A stretch of 15,520 bases of DNA from an uncultured Eubacteriales bacterium (GTDB taxonomy: Bacteria; Bacillota; Clostridia; Christensenellales; Aristaeellaceae), in NCBI GenBank assembly GCA_944353735.1, contig CALVPU010000217.1:1-15520 (forward strand). Direction: 5' to 3'. Every line of letters begins with the position of its first letter. The first letter of the stretch is position 1. Positions 15,187 through 15,520 of this stretch are shown here, one piece after another. The notes beneath the pieces are model-generated. The model did not search any database. It saw only the letters and a program-made list of their open reading frames with translations, and had not been told where the DNA came from. The translations under genes and the position numbers were made by a program.

Positions 15187-15520
15187 TCACTCGCGCACCA
15201 ACATCGGATCGTCCTCGGGATGTGCTTCCGGCAGGTGCTCCAGCGCCATCACCAGCGCATCCTCGCGGTTTTCGTAATAGCGCTTGCGATAGCCGACGTC
15301 GACGAAGCCCAGCTTGCGGTACAGCGCCTGCGCAGCCGCGTTGGAGCGGCGCACCTCCAGCGTCATCCAGTTCATGCCGCTGTCCGCGGCGAGCTGGATC
15401 ATCGCGCGCGTGACCATTTCGCCGTAGCCGAGGCCGCGCCGGTCCGGGCGCACGGCGATGTTGGTGATGTGCCCCTCGTCGAGCACGAACCACACGCCGG
15501 CATAGGCGACCGGCTCGCCG
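15187..15520 (-). CDS. rimI: Ribosomal-protein-alanine N-acetyltransferase RimI, 3' part
   Basis: C-terminal 110 residues of a GNAT acetyltransferase; the N-terminal part lies beyond the right edge. The frame is open to the last base (reading GEPVAYAGVWFV at the edge). Motif A is ITNIAVRPDRRGLGYGEMV, with the acetyl-CoA pyrophosphate loop RRGLGYG. The RimI-type NAAAQALYRKLGFVDVGYRKRYYEN segment follows, including the catalytic-region Tyr of LYRKLGF and the double YY. RimI acetylates the N-terminal alanine of ribosomal protein S18. In Firmicutes it is often beside tsaB, tsaE and tsaD; those would lie to the right, outside the window. The family assignment is strong; another RimI-like N-terminal acetyltransferase is possible. 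Confidence 0.9.
   Translation of the reverse strand, partial: GEPVAYAGVWFVLDEGHITNIAVRPDRRGLGYGEMVTRAMIQLAADSGMNWMTLEVRRSNAAAQALYRKLGFVDVGYRKRYYENREDALVMALEHLPEAHPEDDPMLVRE

Overview
The window looks like a chromosomal segment of a GC-rich member of the Firmicutes, probably a Clostridia-type and possibly gut-associated bacterium. The pointers are strong Shine-Dalgarno sites, sigma-A-type promoters (one TTGACG-17-TATAAT), a proline T-box leader on a bacterial-type proS, the clostridial secD-recJ-relA order, feoAB, and a BspA-like LRR remnant. The taxonomy is inference; no rRNA is present.

Layout, left to right. (1) On the minus strand, transcribed leftwards from a strong promoter at 4480-4508: secD (3156-4415), recJ (557-2908) and the 5' part of a relA/spoT gene (1-533, running off the window). 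Neither secF nor apt, often found in this neighbourhood in relatives, is here. The secD-recJ spacer holds two strong hairpins. (2) Minus strand: a 585-residue multi-pass membrane protein (4703-6460) of the PTPS-related/YfhO-like type, and mnmG (6639-8477, TTG start), each behind an extended -10 promoter. (3) Plus strand, divergent from mnmG: feoA and feoB (8675-11067) overlapping by 4 nt. A perfect 16-bp palindrome of DtxR/MntR type lies just after the predicted transcription start, and a long hairpin terminator follows feoB. (4) Minus strand: a truncated LRR_5 surface-protein remnant (11194-11376), then proS (11442-13169) with its own intrinsic terminator, T-box leader and promoter. (5) Minus strand: a membrane-anchored MurF-like ligase (13520-15109) and the 3' part of rimI (15187-15520, running off the window).

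Most genes are housekeeping: protein export, DNA repair, stringent response, tRNA modification and charging, N-terminal acetylation and probably cell-envelope work. The only accessory-looking piece is the LRR fragment. I saw no CRISPR, tRNA, transposon or phage gene, and no evidence for a wholly new system. The most unusual points are the divergent SecD without an adjacent SecF, the His/Asp-rich insert in FeoB, the palindromic feo operator, the hairpins before recJ and the MurF-like paralogue with an N-terminal membrane domain.
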